DNA of 64,000 bases from an uncultured Atopobium sp. (GTDB taxonomy: Bacteria; Actinomycetota; Coriobacteriia; Coriobacteriales; Atopobiaceae), in the NCBI GenBank assembly GCA_947090525.1, contig CAMUON010000002.1, positions 1-64,000 on the forward strand, read 5' to 3'. The position numbers and the translations under genes are program-made. Below the pieces are notes generated by a model, which saw nothing but the letters and a program-made list of their open reading frames with translations, did not search any database and had not been told where the DNA came from. The stretch's first letter is position 1. Each line of letters begins with the position of its first letter. Positions 42,810 to 51,293 of the stretch are shown here, piece after piece.

Positions 42810-44576
42810 ATGTCCACACGCGATCTGGCGCAGACACAAACACCCCAAGCAGCAGCTACTCAAACTCAAGCACACAACGATATCGATCGCGAGAGATTTT
42901 ATGATGCGATTATCATAGGCTCAGGTCCAAGTGGCCTTACCGCCAGCATCTATTTGGCACGCGCGCGGGCGCGGGTGCTTGTGCTCGAAAAAGGAGATTT
43001 TGGCGGTCAGATCACTATCACTCAAGAAGTCGTCAATTACCCAGGTATTGAGCGCATAAGCGGGCGCGAACTCACGCAGCATATGAAACGCCAAGCTGAA
43101 TCCTTTGGCGCAGAGTTTATGCACGCTACCGTAACCGGTCTTGATTGCGAAGGCACTATCAAGCGCGTACACACCACAGAAGGCGATTTTTCCTGCTTTT
43201 CGGTCTTGCTTGCCCTCGGATCTCATCCACGCAAAATCGGTTTTCCCGGCGAAGAAAAGTTTAAAGGCCACGGCGTAGCGTACTGTGCTACCTGCGACGG
43301 CGAATTCTTTACTGGAAAAGACATCTTTGTTGTAGGCGGAGGCTTTGCAGCTGCTGAGGAAAGTGTCTTTTTGACCAAATATGCACGTCACGTCTATATA
43401 CTCATACGCGAGGATGATTTTACCTGCGCAGAAGCTTCTACAGAAGAAGCGCGGACAAGCAAAGACATCACCATCCTCACGAATACCGAGGTAGAAGAGG
43501 TCACAGGCGATGCATTTCCACAAACGCTTCTGACGAAAAATAATAAAACAGGCGAGCGGCGTGTGTTTAAGGCAGACGAAGGTTCAACCTTTGGTGTCTT
43601 TGTACTCGCAGGATATGCGCCTCAAACGGATCTCGTGAAGGATGTTGTTGCACTGGATCACAGCGGCAACATTGTCGTCGATTCCCACCAAGAAACGTCT
43701 TGTACAGGCGTCTATGCTGCAGGCGATTGCTGTGTGAAAGATCTGAGACAAGTGGTAACCGCCACAGGAGATGCAGCTACTGCAGCCGTTAATATGGAGC
43801 GCGTGTGCGTGCGTGCGCAAAAACAAACGGGCATTGTACCCACCCAGCCAAAACGTAAAACAGATACGCCGGCGCAAACTTCTGCGTCTACGTCTGCGCA
43901 AGCACAAGCGCGCGCAACTGATGTGACCAAAGAAACAAGCACTCACTATGCAAGTTCAATTTTTGATGATCAGATGGTATCCCAGCTTGAAGACTTGTTT
44001 GGACGCATGGAGCACAGCGTTGAACTGAAGCTCTTCATCGACGACTCTGAACTTTCTCACGAACTTGAACGCTATGCGACTGAACTTCAGCATATATCAC
44101 AAAAGGTCCGCATCTCGTATGCTACCCAAGATGAACTGCGCAAAATTCCTGATCCCGCGGAAGCGCTCCCCTTCGTGCGCGTACTTCGTGAAACGGGAGA
44201 GGATAGCGGCCTTGCATTTCATGGCGTGTTTGGCGGACATGAATTTACCTCTTTTGTGCTTGGACTCTACAATGTCGCAGGTCCAGGGCAAACGCTTGAT
44301 GAGCAAACAAAAGCACGTGCGAGCGCTCTTCCGCCCCATGCGCTGAAGATACTCGTGAGTTTGAGCTGTACGATGTGTCCCGATACGGTAAGCTCAGCAC
44401 AACGTATAGCCGCGCTTAATCCCCATATCAGCGTGGATGTATATGATATCGCGCACTTCCCTTCCCTCAAAGAAACGTACCAGGCAATGAGCGTGCCTTG
44501 CATTGTGATCGATGATATGCCACATCCAGAATTTGGCAGAAAAGATATACAGCAAATGATTTCGCTTTTAGCCTAG
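42810..44576 (+). CDS. AhpF-type peroxiredoxin reductase with permuted domains
   Basis: Supplies electrons from NAD(P)H to AhpC. In E. coli AhpF two thioredoxin folds come first and the flavin reductase last; here the 588-residue protein has the thioredoxin-reductase module first (about 30-340; GSGPSGL, redox pair CATC at 159/162, VVGGGFAAAE, AAGDC) and the AhpF N-terminal-type double thioredoxin fold at the C-terminus (about 385-588; GGHEFTSFVLGL, then LSCTMCPDT with the redox pair at 520/523). A Thr/Ala/Gln linker (about 345-380) joins them. AAAGGA is 5 bases before ATG 42810. Next to ahpC, so partner assignment is firm. Confidence 0.93.
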   Translation: MSTRDLAQTQTPQAAATQTQAHNDIDRERFYDAIIIGSGPSGLTASIYLARARARVLVLEKGDFGGQITITQEVVNYPGIERISGRELTQHMKRQAESFGAEFMHATVTGLDCEGTIKRVHTTEGDFSCFSVLLALGSHPRKIGFPGEEKFKGHGVAYCATCDGEFFTGKDIFVVGGGFAAAEESVFLTKYARHVYILIREDDFTCAEASTEEARTSKDITILTNTEVEEVTGDAFPQTLLTKNNKTGERRVFKADEGSTFGVFVLAGYAPQTDLVKDVVALDHSGNIVVDSHQETSCTGVYAAGDCCVKDLRQVVTATGDAATAAVNMERVCVRAQKQTGIVPTQPKRKTDTPAQTSASTSAQAQARATDVTKETSTHYASSIFDDQMVSQLEDLFGRMEHSVELKLFIDDSELSHELERYATELQHISQKVRISYATQDELRKIPDPAEALPFVRVLRETGEDSGLAFHGVFGGHEFTSFVLGLYNVAGPGQTLDEQTKARASALPPHALKILVSLSCTMCPDTVSSAQRIAALNPHISVDVYDIAHFPSLKETYQAMSVPCIVIDDMPHPEFGRKDIQQMISLLA

Positions 44577-44779
44577 GTGTGCGGGCAAGATGCGCGCGAG
44601 CGCGGGGGCGAGCAAGGTGTGGGCGCAAGGCATGTGCAGGCGCATATCCCCTACAAAGCAAACTTCTGTATCAGCCCTTATATACGCGCTGCAAAGCACA
44701 TAAAAACATATATAATAGAAGAGCTTGTGAAAAGCAGGCAATTTCTCAAGATATGCGCACAAAGAGGCGAAATAGAAGT

Positions 44780-45586
44780 ATGAATCACATCAAACTTGTA
44801 GCAAGCGACATGGATGGCACGTTTATGCGCGACGACAAGACCTTCGACCACACACGTTTTGGTCGGATTTTGGACCGCATGAAGCAGGCGGGAGCTCATT
44901 TTGTGATTGCAAGCGGAAATCAATATGCTCAACTTCGTCTCACGATGGAAGAATTTGCCGATCGCGTAAGTTATGTTAGCGACAACGGTGCTGTTGTGGT
45001 GCATAAGGGCCAGCAGATTTATAGCGCGCACGTAGAGGCACGAGATCTTAAGGTCATTTATCCGATCATACTCAACGACCCCAATCTCTTTACGATTGTT
45101 TCTGGGCTTAAAGCTGCGTATATCAAAAAAGGCAGCGTAACAGGTCCTTGGAAAAGTCTTGAGCCCGTACTTCACCACCACTTTCCCTGCCTTGAAGAAG
45201 TCGAGGATATGATGAGTATTGACGACGAAATCACCAAGGCCTCAGTTGTCATGGACGAGCGCAAAACCATGCACTATGGGCAAGCGCTTGCGGCCAAGCT
45301 TCCTGATAGTGTGCGAGCCGTGATCAGCGGATATGGATCGGTCGATATCATTCCAAATGGCATCAACAAGGCATTTGGCCTCGATATCCTTGCGAAGCGC
45401 TTGGGCGTTGCCAAAGATGAGTGCATCGCATTTGGGGATGCATCAAACGATCTCGCGCTCCTCTCCTATTGCGGATGTGGCTATGCGATGGCAAATGCAA
45501 TGGATTGTGTTTTGGAAATTGCCGATAAACAAGCGCCTTCCAATAACGATGACGGTGTACTTGAAGTGCTTGACCAGCTCTTTTAG
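44780..45586 (+). CDS. Cof-type HAD-IIB phosphatase
   Basis: Haloacid dehalogenase phosphatase of the Cof/YidA group, acting on sugar phosphates or related metabolites. The 268-residue product has motif I DMDGT (Asp10, Asp12), motif II ASGN, and motif IV FGDASND with an IIB cap between (about 85-190). The ATG at 44780 has a weak GAAG site; a long upstream reading frame through Arg/Cys-rich sequence is rejected. Substrate unknown. Its stop region is duplicated downstream. Confidence 0.92.
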   Translation: MNHIKLVASDMDGTFMRDDKTFDHTRFGRILDRMKQAGAHFVIASGNQYAQLRLTMEEFADRVSYVSDNGAVVVHKGQQIYSAHVEARDLKVIYPIILNDPNLFTIVSGLKAAYIKKGSVTGPWKSLEPVLHHHFPCLEEVEDMMSIDDEITKASVVMDERKTMHYGQALAAKLPDSVRAVISGYGSVDIIPNGINKAFGLDILAKRLGVAKDECIAFGDASNDLALLSYCGCGYAMANAMDCVLEIADKQAPSNNDDGVLEVLDQLF

Positions 45587-45607
45587 TTGGTTAACTAGCT
45601 CTTTTAG
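45576..45607 (+). repeat. 11-base direct repeat over the HAD gene stop
   Basis: AGCTCTTTTAG (45576-45586, ending in the TAG stop) recurs exactly at 45597-45607. Confidence 0.85.
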
Positions 45608-45703
45608 CCGTGCGGCCGCGCGTGTGAAGCTTGCAGTGGGACTCCTACTGAACCGCGCGTAGATCTCGTATCGGGGCCCGCAAGCGAATCCGTATTAGAT
45701 CAA

Positions 45704-45736
45704 AAAAGCGTGCACGCTTGACGCGCGCACGCTTTT
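45704..45736. terminator. Bidirectional terminator HAD gene / znuB
   Basis: AAAAGCGTGC (45704-45713) pairs with GCACGCTTTT (45727-45736); A- and T-runs flank the stem between convergent genes. Confidence 0.85.
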
Positions 45737-45770
45737 ACACACAACACGATACAGCCAAGTGCAAGCGCAG

Positions 45771-46619
45771 CTAATTGATCGCAGGCGCAGACGTAGGCTT
45801 GTGCTTGATTCGATTATTCACCGAAGACAGCACGAGGAAAATAATGATGCCAAGCACGGCACACACAACGATGGAACCGCCAGGACGTACATCTTCAAAG
45901 TATGAAAAGATGAGTCCGATCATCGTGTATACAATGCCCAAAATCACCGAAAGCACGCAGGTTTGCAAGTAAGAGCGGCTGATGATAAGGGCGGTCGCAA
46001 CCGGCAACGCGACCAAAGAAACTACCAAAAGAGCTCCTACAACCTTGCACGCAAGACCAATCATAATCGCAGATAGAAGGGTAAAAATTCCGTTTACCCA
46101 CTGCACGCGCACGCCAGCCAAACGAGCCAAGGTAGCATCAATCGCAAGATCGAGAAGGCCTGCATAGCAAATAATGCTTACCAAAAGCGTAAGCACAAAC
46201 ACAACGGTCGTGCTGATCAAATCAACAACGGTAACTGCAGACACCGAACCAAAGAGGTAGGACTCAAAGGTATTTCCTCCTGGGGCAAAGTCGGCCAGCA
46301 CAACTGCCATACCAAGGCCTGCGCTCATGATGACCGCTACCGACATATCGCCAAATTGCGGCATCTTTGCACGTATACCCTCGATAAAGAAGCCGGCGCA
46401 AATGCAGGCAAACACCGCTCCGATGACCGGATCAAAGCCAAAAATCAGACCCAAACCTACACCCATGAGAGACACGTGCGAAAGCGCGTCGGAGACCATG
46501 GAAGTCTTGCGGTTGATCATAACAATACCTATGAGCGGCAGCGCAATTGCGAGCATAAGACCAGCTGCAAGCGTCCTTCTCATAAATTCAAACTGAAAAA
46601 TCGAAGTAATATCAAACAT
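45771..46619 (-). CDS. znuB: Zinc ABC transporter permease
   Basis: Membrane channel of the zinc importer. The 282-residue ABC-3 family protein has about eight or nine hydrophobic segments, the family motif SDALSHVSLMGVGLG (about 43-57) and a charged C-terminal tail. ATG at 46619 has GGAAGGA upstream and overlaps the end of znuC by 8 bases, so translation is coupled. The zinc assignment comes from zinT in the same locus; manganese is the alternative for this family. Confidence 0.93.
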   Translation of the reverse strand: MFDITSIFQFEFMRRTLAAGLMLAIALPLIGIVMINRKTSMVSDALSHVSLMGVGLGLIFGFDPVIGAVFACICAGFFIEGIRAKMPQFGDMSVAVIMSAGLGMAVVLADFAPGGNTFESYLFGSVSAVTVVDLISTTVVFVLTLLVSIICYAGLLDLAIDATLARLAGVRVQWVNGIFTLLSAIMIGLACKVVGALLVVSLVALPVATALIISRSYLQTCVLSVILGIVYTMIGLIFSYFEDVRPGGSIVVCAVLGIIIFLVLSSVNNRIKHKPTSAPAIN

Positions 46620-47283
46620 GAGATATCCTTCCTGCATCAATGCGGTACCGCGCATCAAAGCTAATATGACGCGACACCAACTCAAGCTCGTGTGAAACCA
46701 ACAGTGCAGTGATGTGACGATCAGTTGTTACTTTCTCGAGCAAATCGAGGAAGTGAACCTTACTCTCATTGTCAACGCCTGCCGTTGGCTCATCCAAAAT
46801 GAGAAGCTCAGGATCGTTGATCAATGCACGCGTGATCATAACGCGCTGCTGCAGACCACCCGAGAGCTCGTTAAAGGGCGTGCGCAGGTATTTTTCGAGG
46901 CCCATGTCACACAGCGCCTTTTCCGCACGGGCAAAATGCTTCTTTTGGGGGACCTTGATAAATCCAAAATCGCGGTAGAGATTGATCGCAACCATCTCTC
47001 TACAGGTCGTAGGAAATGCGACTTTGTTCATAACACTGTTTTGAGGGACATAGCCAACGCCCGTAAGGTCCTTAATACTTGCGACATCCTTGCCAAACAG
47101 CGAAACGCTGCCGCTATAATGTTTGAGTTCACCGAGAAGGACCTTGAGCAAGGTAGACTTGCCCGAGCCATTTTCACCCGTTATACATACAACCTCGCCT
47201 TTTCCGACGGAGAGGTTGATGTCCTTGAGTACAAGATCCTTGGTGTATCCAAAGTTGAGGTTCGCAACTTCAATAGTTTGCAT
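46612..47283 (-). CDS. znuC: Zinc ABC transporter ATP-binding protein
   Basis: ATPase of the zinc importer. The 223-residue product has Walker A GENGSGKST, signature LSGGLQQRVMITRAL, Walker B LLILDEPTAGVD and the switch His in VSHE. GGAGGG lies 3 bases before the ATG. Overlaps znuB; follows znuA by 118 bases. Confidence 0.94.
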   Translation of the reverse strand: MQTIEVANLNFGYTKDLVLKDINLSVGKGEVVCITGENGSGKSTLLKVLLGELKHYSGSVSLFGKDVASIKDLTGVGYVPQNSVMNKVAFPTTCREMVAINLYRDFGFIKVPQKKHFARAEKALCDMGLEKYLRTPFNELSGGLQQRVMITRALINDPELLILDEPTAGVDNESKVHFLDLLEKVTTDRHITALLVSHELELVSRHISFDARYRIDAGRISHV

Positions 47284-47401
47284 GAACCCTCCTCTACTGT
47301 TGTCAAAAACTACCATCCTCGTTGATACGTGCTTACGCGCTTACGCGCGCATACGAACGCGCGGGCGCGTGGTATATATGCGCGCTATATGCGCTTATGC
47401 A

Positions 47402-48715
47402 CTACACGAGCGACTGATAAATCTTTTCGACATTATCTTTCATTATTTCGACGTAGCCATTCATCTCGGCGCCTTGTTCCTCGCTCACGTATTCCATCGA
47501 AGCGAGCGGCACCGCTTTTCCGCCAATTTCTCCTGCTACGGTATCGGCACCCTTAGACGATGCGCCAAGCTCGTAAAAGACGGTTGTAACGTTGTGACGA
47601 CGGCAAAAATCAACCGCCTTGCGTACTGTCTTGAGTGCGGGCGCCTCCGTGGAGGTCAGTCCTTGCAGCGGGAAGTGCTTGATATTCAAGTCACGGCAAA
47701 GGTAGGAATAGGCGTTGTGCGTAACCACAAACTCGCGGCGCTCAAGCGGCTTAAATTTCTCCTTGTACTGCGCGCCAAGCTCAGTAAGCCTCGATACAAC
47801 ATCAAGCTTATTTTTGCGGTATTCCTCGGTATTTGCGGGATAAAGCTCACAGAGTTTATCGTGAATTGCCGCACAATACTGCTTTGCATTGACAAAAGAA
47901 ATCCAAGAGTGCGGATCGTAGGTAATTTTGTCCGTGCCCGAAGATGAACCTTCCATAAGCTGAGTAGACGGAATGATATCGCCATTTTCTGACTCAACCA
48001 AACGGTACGACAATAGATCTGCACTCGCGCGATCGGAGATCAAAATCCAATTCGCGTCTTCGGGAAGGGTAAAGCCGATATATCCGCTCTCGTGGCCCAT
48101 TTCAAGTGCATACACCTTGCCGTCTTCTACCGAAATCGTTTTGTGCTGGGCGATAACCTCGCCTTTTTGCTGCATGATCTGACGGCCCTTTTTCACCAAG
48201 TCAGAACGCGGCGTCTTTTCATCTGCTTTGAAAAATGCAACACGCATGATGTCTTGGTGCGTGTGACCAAACTCAAAACCGTAGGTGCCCGAACTTACCC
48301 CAAGGCGCGCCATATACTGAAACTCGCCCATGGCAGCAGCACCTTTGTAGGTAATAAGATCAATGCCATCAGAAAGTGTAAGAACGGGGAGATTCGGCAA
48401 GTTGTCGCGCACTTGATCGACCCAGTGCTCCATGTTGGCGCCGTTCACGACCAAAAGATCCGCCTCGGACAAATCACGCAAGCCCTTAGGCGTAGGCTCC
48501 CACACGTGAGGATCTTTGTTGGGCGGCATAAACGAATGAAGCTCAACCGTATCTTGTGCAACCTCGCGCACCAGGTCAAAGACCGGATAAAACGATGCGT
48601 AGATCACGGGCTTTGCGTGCTTGCGGCGCACACATCCACCCAAGACCGCGCTTCCACAACACGAAATACCAGCGGCTGCAGCGAGCTTCAAAAAGTCTCT
48701 TCGTGAATATCTCAT
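47402..48715 (-). CDS. znuA: Zinc-binding lipoprotein of the ZnuA family with an insertion
   Basis: Captures zinc outside the membrane for ZnuBC. The 437-residue product has a twin-arginine-like signal (SRRDFLKLAAAAG) with a lipobox LGGC (Cys28). Likely metal His residues are His70 (KDPHVW), His259 (YDPHSW) and the His of VTHNAYSYL. ZnuA proteins are usually about 300-330; here an extra 100-130 residues lie between the first two ligands (about 121-250), containing GHTHQD and MGHESGY, in the place of the usual short His-rich loop. ATG at 48715 has a distant GGAG; a GTG at 48742 is an alternative. Follows zinT by 80 bases with a hairpin between. Confidence 0.92.
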   Translation of the reverse strand: MRYSRRDFLKLAAAAGISCCGSAVLGGCVRRKHAKPVIYASFYPVFDLVREVAQDTVELHSFMPPNKDPHVWEPTPKGLRDLSEADLLVVNGANMEHWVDQVRDNLPNLPVLTLSDGIDLITYKGAAAMGEFQYMARLGVSSGTYGFEFGHTHQDIMRVAFFKADEKTPRSDLVKKGRQIMQQKGEVIAQHKTISVEDGKVYALEMGHESGYIGFTLPEDANWILISDRASADLLSYRLVESENGDIIPSTQLMEGSSSGTDKITYDPHSWISFVNAKQYCAAIHDKLCELYPANTEEYRKNKLDVVSRLTELGAQYKEKFKPLERREFVVTHNAYSYLCRDLNIKHFPLQGLTSTEAPALKTVRKAVDFCRRHNVTTVFYELGASSKGADTVAGEIGGKAVPLASMEYVSEEQGAEMNGYVEIMKDNVEKIYQSLV

Positions 48716-48743
48716 CTGTTTTGATACTCCAAACCTATACACA

Positions 48744-48773
48744 AGAAGCCCCCACCAAACGGTAGGGACTTCT
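48744..48773 (-). other. Intercistronic hairpin zinT / znuA
   Basis: A 13-base-pair stem (48744-48756 with 48761-48773, two G-U pairs) with a 4-base loop and no real T-run. It may stabilise the zinT message or reduce read-through into znuACB. Confidence 0.65.
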
Positions 48774-48795
48774 CATGGTCTTTTACAAAAAGAGC

Positions 48796-49446
48796 TTACT
48801 CTTTTACCTCGTCAGCGATTTGATCCATAGTGCTGTTGGGCTTGACGAAGGTTGGGAACCAACCGTCCTTCTTGAGGAGTTCGTCTGCGTCCTTACCATA
48901 GCGCATGTGGAAGTGAACGAGCTCTTCCTCACCATGAACAGGCATCAGGAGCAATACAGGATATTTAGCATCCTTGTCCTGTGCTTCGAAGATATCCCAC
49001 TCGAGCTGCTTACCGCCGTGCTCAACCTTCTTAGCATCCTTAAACTTGTAGGTAACCTTAGCGATTTCCTTACCGCCTTTGTCCTTGAAGCCGTCGAGGA
49101 AGGTGATGGTGTCACCCTTGATCTCAAGACCGCCGAACTCGCTTTGACGGCGCTCTTTGAGCTCTTTCTTAACTTCTTCAGGAGTCTTGCCAGCGTCTTT
49201 TGCCTTTTCAGCATATGCATCTTTGAGCTGCTCGTCGTCGAGGTACTTGCTGAAGTCGTTCCAGGTACCTTCCCAACCCTTGAGGTCCTTTACTGCTTCT
49301 TTTTTGTCTGCAGAAGCAGCCTGAGATTGCTCAGCGGGTTTGGACTGCTCAGCAGGCTTTTGAGCCTGTTGGCCGCCGCACGCAGTGATAGAAAATGCAA
49401 GAGCCAAGCCGAGACCGGCAGTAGCAAGTGAACTCAATTTGTTCAT
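48796..49446 (-). CDS. zinT: ZinT-type zinc-binding lipoprotein
   Basis: Extracytoplasmic zinc-binding protein that helps ZnuA under zinc shortage. The 216-residue product has a lipoprotein signal (ITAC, Cys23), a Gln/Ala/Pro/Lys linker (about 25-52) and the ZinT/YodA domain (about 55-210): LKGWEGTWNDFSKYL, then the metal histidines His171, His178 and His180 in VHGEEELVHFHMRYG, and DGWFPTFVKP. GGAGG is 6 bases before the ATG. First gene of zinT-znuA-znuC-znuB. Its presence makes zinc the likely substrate of the whole locus. Its leader has a paired structure described separately. Confidence 0.93.
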   Translation of the reverse strand: MNKLSSLATAGLGLALAFSITACGGQQAQKPAEQSKPAEQSQAASADKKEAVKDLKGWEGTWNDFSKYLDDEQLKDAYAEKAKDAGKTPEEVKKELKERRQSEFGGLEIKGDTITFLDGFKDKGGKEIAKVTYKFKDAKKVEHGGKQLEWDIFEAQDKDAKYPVLLLMPVHGEEELVHFHMRYGKDADELLKKDGWFPTFVKPNSTMDQIADEVKE

Positions 49447-49995
49447 TGAAAACCTCCAGAAACCATGTGGTTAGACGAAGGAGTCTTAGTACTCCCGCCA
49501 TATTGAGTTAACCACAACAAACTTTTTTATGAGCGAGGTCATTGTACACCAATGTTTACTTCAGCTTACTTTCAGTCTTGTGAGCCTTCGCGTGCGTCGC
49601 TCTAATATTACAACTCTGTTTCTAACTCCTGTATATGGCCTGCTAGATAGCACTTTTTTGCATGAGCGCACCCGCAGCGTAAATGTGTTCTCTTTGTGCA
49701 TATTCATAGATTTCTGAATATTTCTCGACGCTTGCGTCATATCGAAGCTGAGTGCAAGCAAAAGTGTGAGTGCTTCTGGGCGAGCGTGAGTGAGCGCGCG
49801 GACGCACATAGAAGTACATACGTGTATGAGCGCGCGCGTGCACTTCGCATGAACAACGCCTGGCCTCTCTATAAGAACGCGCGCGAACGAGTATCATAAC
49901 TCTATACCGTGTGAGCGCACATCCGTCGGGCGCGGGCGCAACATGCATCGCACGAGCGCGCACGTTCCACGACAGCACGTATAGAAAGTAACATC
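49447..49995. promoter_or_regulatory. Divergent spacer zinT / asparaginase
   Basis: No gene in 549 bases. The zinT-proximal part has the inverted repeat 49466-49516. The middle (about 49600-49740) is mixed and the asparaginase-proximal 200 bases are dominated by alternating GCGC/GTGC runs. No clear Zur box can be named. Promoters for both genes must lie here. Confidence 0.4.
49466..49516 (-). promoter_or_regulatory. Paired inverted repeats in the zinT leader
   Basis: TGTGGTTA (49466-49473) is the exact complement of TAACCACA (49509-49516). Nested inside is a second stem, GGAGT / ACTCC (49480-49495). In RNA this would be a two-stem structure ending about 10 bases before the zinT ribosome site; as DNA it could be an operator. 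Confidence 0.45.
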
Positions 49996-51030
49996 ATGCA
50001 CAAAAAACACCTGCTCATCATAGCTACCGGAGGAACGATTGCTTCTAGACGCATATCGCGCGGCCTGACACCAACTCTTAGTGGACACGAACTCACCGCG
50101 TGCGTGCCGCAGCTCCAAGAGCTCGCTCATATCAGCGTCCTTGAGCTCATGAATATCGATTCCACAAATATGCTGCCCGCGCACTGGCTCAAGATAGCTC
50201 AAGCAATACAGGATAATTACGACAACTTTGATGGCTTTGTCATCCTTCATGGTACCGATACCATGGCATATACCGCGTCAGCGCTTTCCTATCTTATCCA
50301 ACATAGTGCAAAGCCAATTGTCCTCACGGGATCTCAGCAGCCCATGACAAGCGCCTTCACAGATGCAAAACTCAATCTCTACCAGGCATGCTTAGTCTGT
50401 GCGTCAGGCTCGTTTTTGGATGTGTGCGTAGTATTTAGCGGAAATGTCATCTGCGGCACACGCGCCTACAAGCAAAAAACCATGAGCTACAACGCGTTTT
50501 GTAGTATCAATATCCCACCTCTTGCCGTTATCAGAAATCGAAAAATCATATGCAACGGCCAAGATATTTCTTCAATCGAAGCGAAAAAACCGAAAGAACC
50601 TCCCAAGTTCTTCCGGGCGCTCAATACCCGCGTAATGTGCCTGCGCTTGACGCCTGGACTCTCCCCTTCTATCTTTTCACACTTGCAAGACGATTTTGAT
50701 GCGATTATCCTCGAGACCTTTGGCATTGGAGGCATTCCCAATACACCCACCCACTCGCTCGTCGATGCGCTCAAAGCCTGGATGGATATAGGAAAAACCC
50801 TCGTCCTCACCACGCAAGTCGCAGAAGAAGGCCTTGACCTCGGTGTCTACGAAGTGGGTCATGCATTTCTGGACAATAAGCAGGTGCTGCGCGGAGACGA
50901 TATGACAACGGAAGCCTTGCTTGCAAAAACGATGTGGGTGCTCGCACAAGCGAAGACGCAAGAGGAGCGAGCACGTCTTTTCTATACGCCAATTAATCAC
51001 GACCGCATGGAATCTCATCTCGATATCTAA
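49996..51030 (+). CDS. ansA: L-asparaginase (type I, cytosolic)
   Basis: Hydrolyses asparagine to aspartate and ammonia. The 344-residue product (E. coli AnsA 338) has both threonine sites, ATGGTIAS (about 10-17) and LHGTDTMAYTASAL (about 83-96), and the Lys in DAKLNLYQA. No signal peptide, fitting the type I enzyme. Start chosen at ATG 49996, directly before the HKKHLLIIATGGT strand; ribosome site weak. Followed by the CBS pyrophosphatase on the same strand after 263 bases containing a GCGC-rich palindrome. Confidence 0.94.
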   Translation: MHKKHLLIIATGGTIASRRISRGLTPTLSGHELTACVPQLQELAHISVLELMNIDSTNMLPAHWLKIAQAIQDNYDNFDGFVILHGTDTMAYTASALSYLIQHSAKPIVLTGSQQPMTSAFTDAKLNLYQACLVCASGSFLDVCVVFSGNVICGTRAYKQKTMSYNAFCSINIPPLAVIRNRKIICNGQDISSIEAKKPKEPPKFFRALNTRVMCLRLTPGLSPSIFSHLQDDFDAIILETFGIGGIPNTPTHSLVDALKAWMDIGKTLVLTTQVAEEGLDLGVYEVGHAFLDNKQVLRGDDMTTEALLAKTMWVLAQAKTQEERARLFYTPINHDRMESHLDI

Positions 51031-51293
51031 AAAGATTTGTGCGCGGAAGCGCCCGCGCGCGGGCAAGCTCATGTTCGCGCAGGTATGAGCACGTAGTCAA
51101 GCGCGTGAGCGGGAGCTGCGCGATTGCGCTCACAAGAGGCGGAGACTTTGTGCACACAGTAATTAACCTCACCTAACATGCTCAAAACCAGTAGTATGAG
51201 TACATGCATGCGGCTTAAGGTATGCACGTTCGTATCACCTCGGTAAACGATCGACCAGCAATACTGGTGTGGAATAGCAAAAAGGAGTACCAC

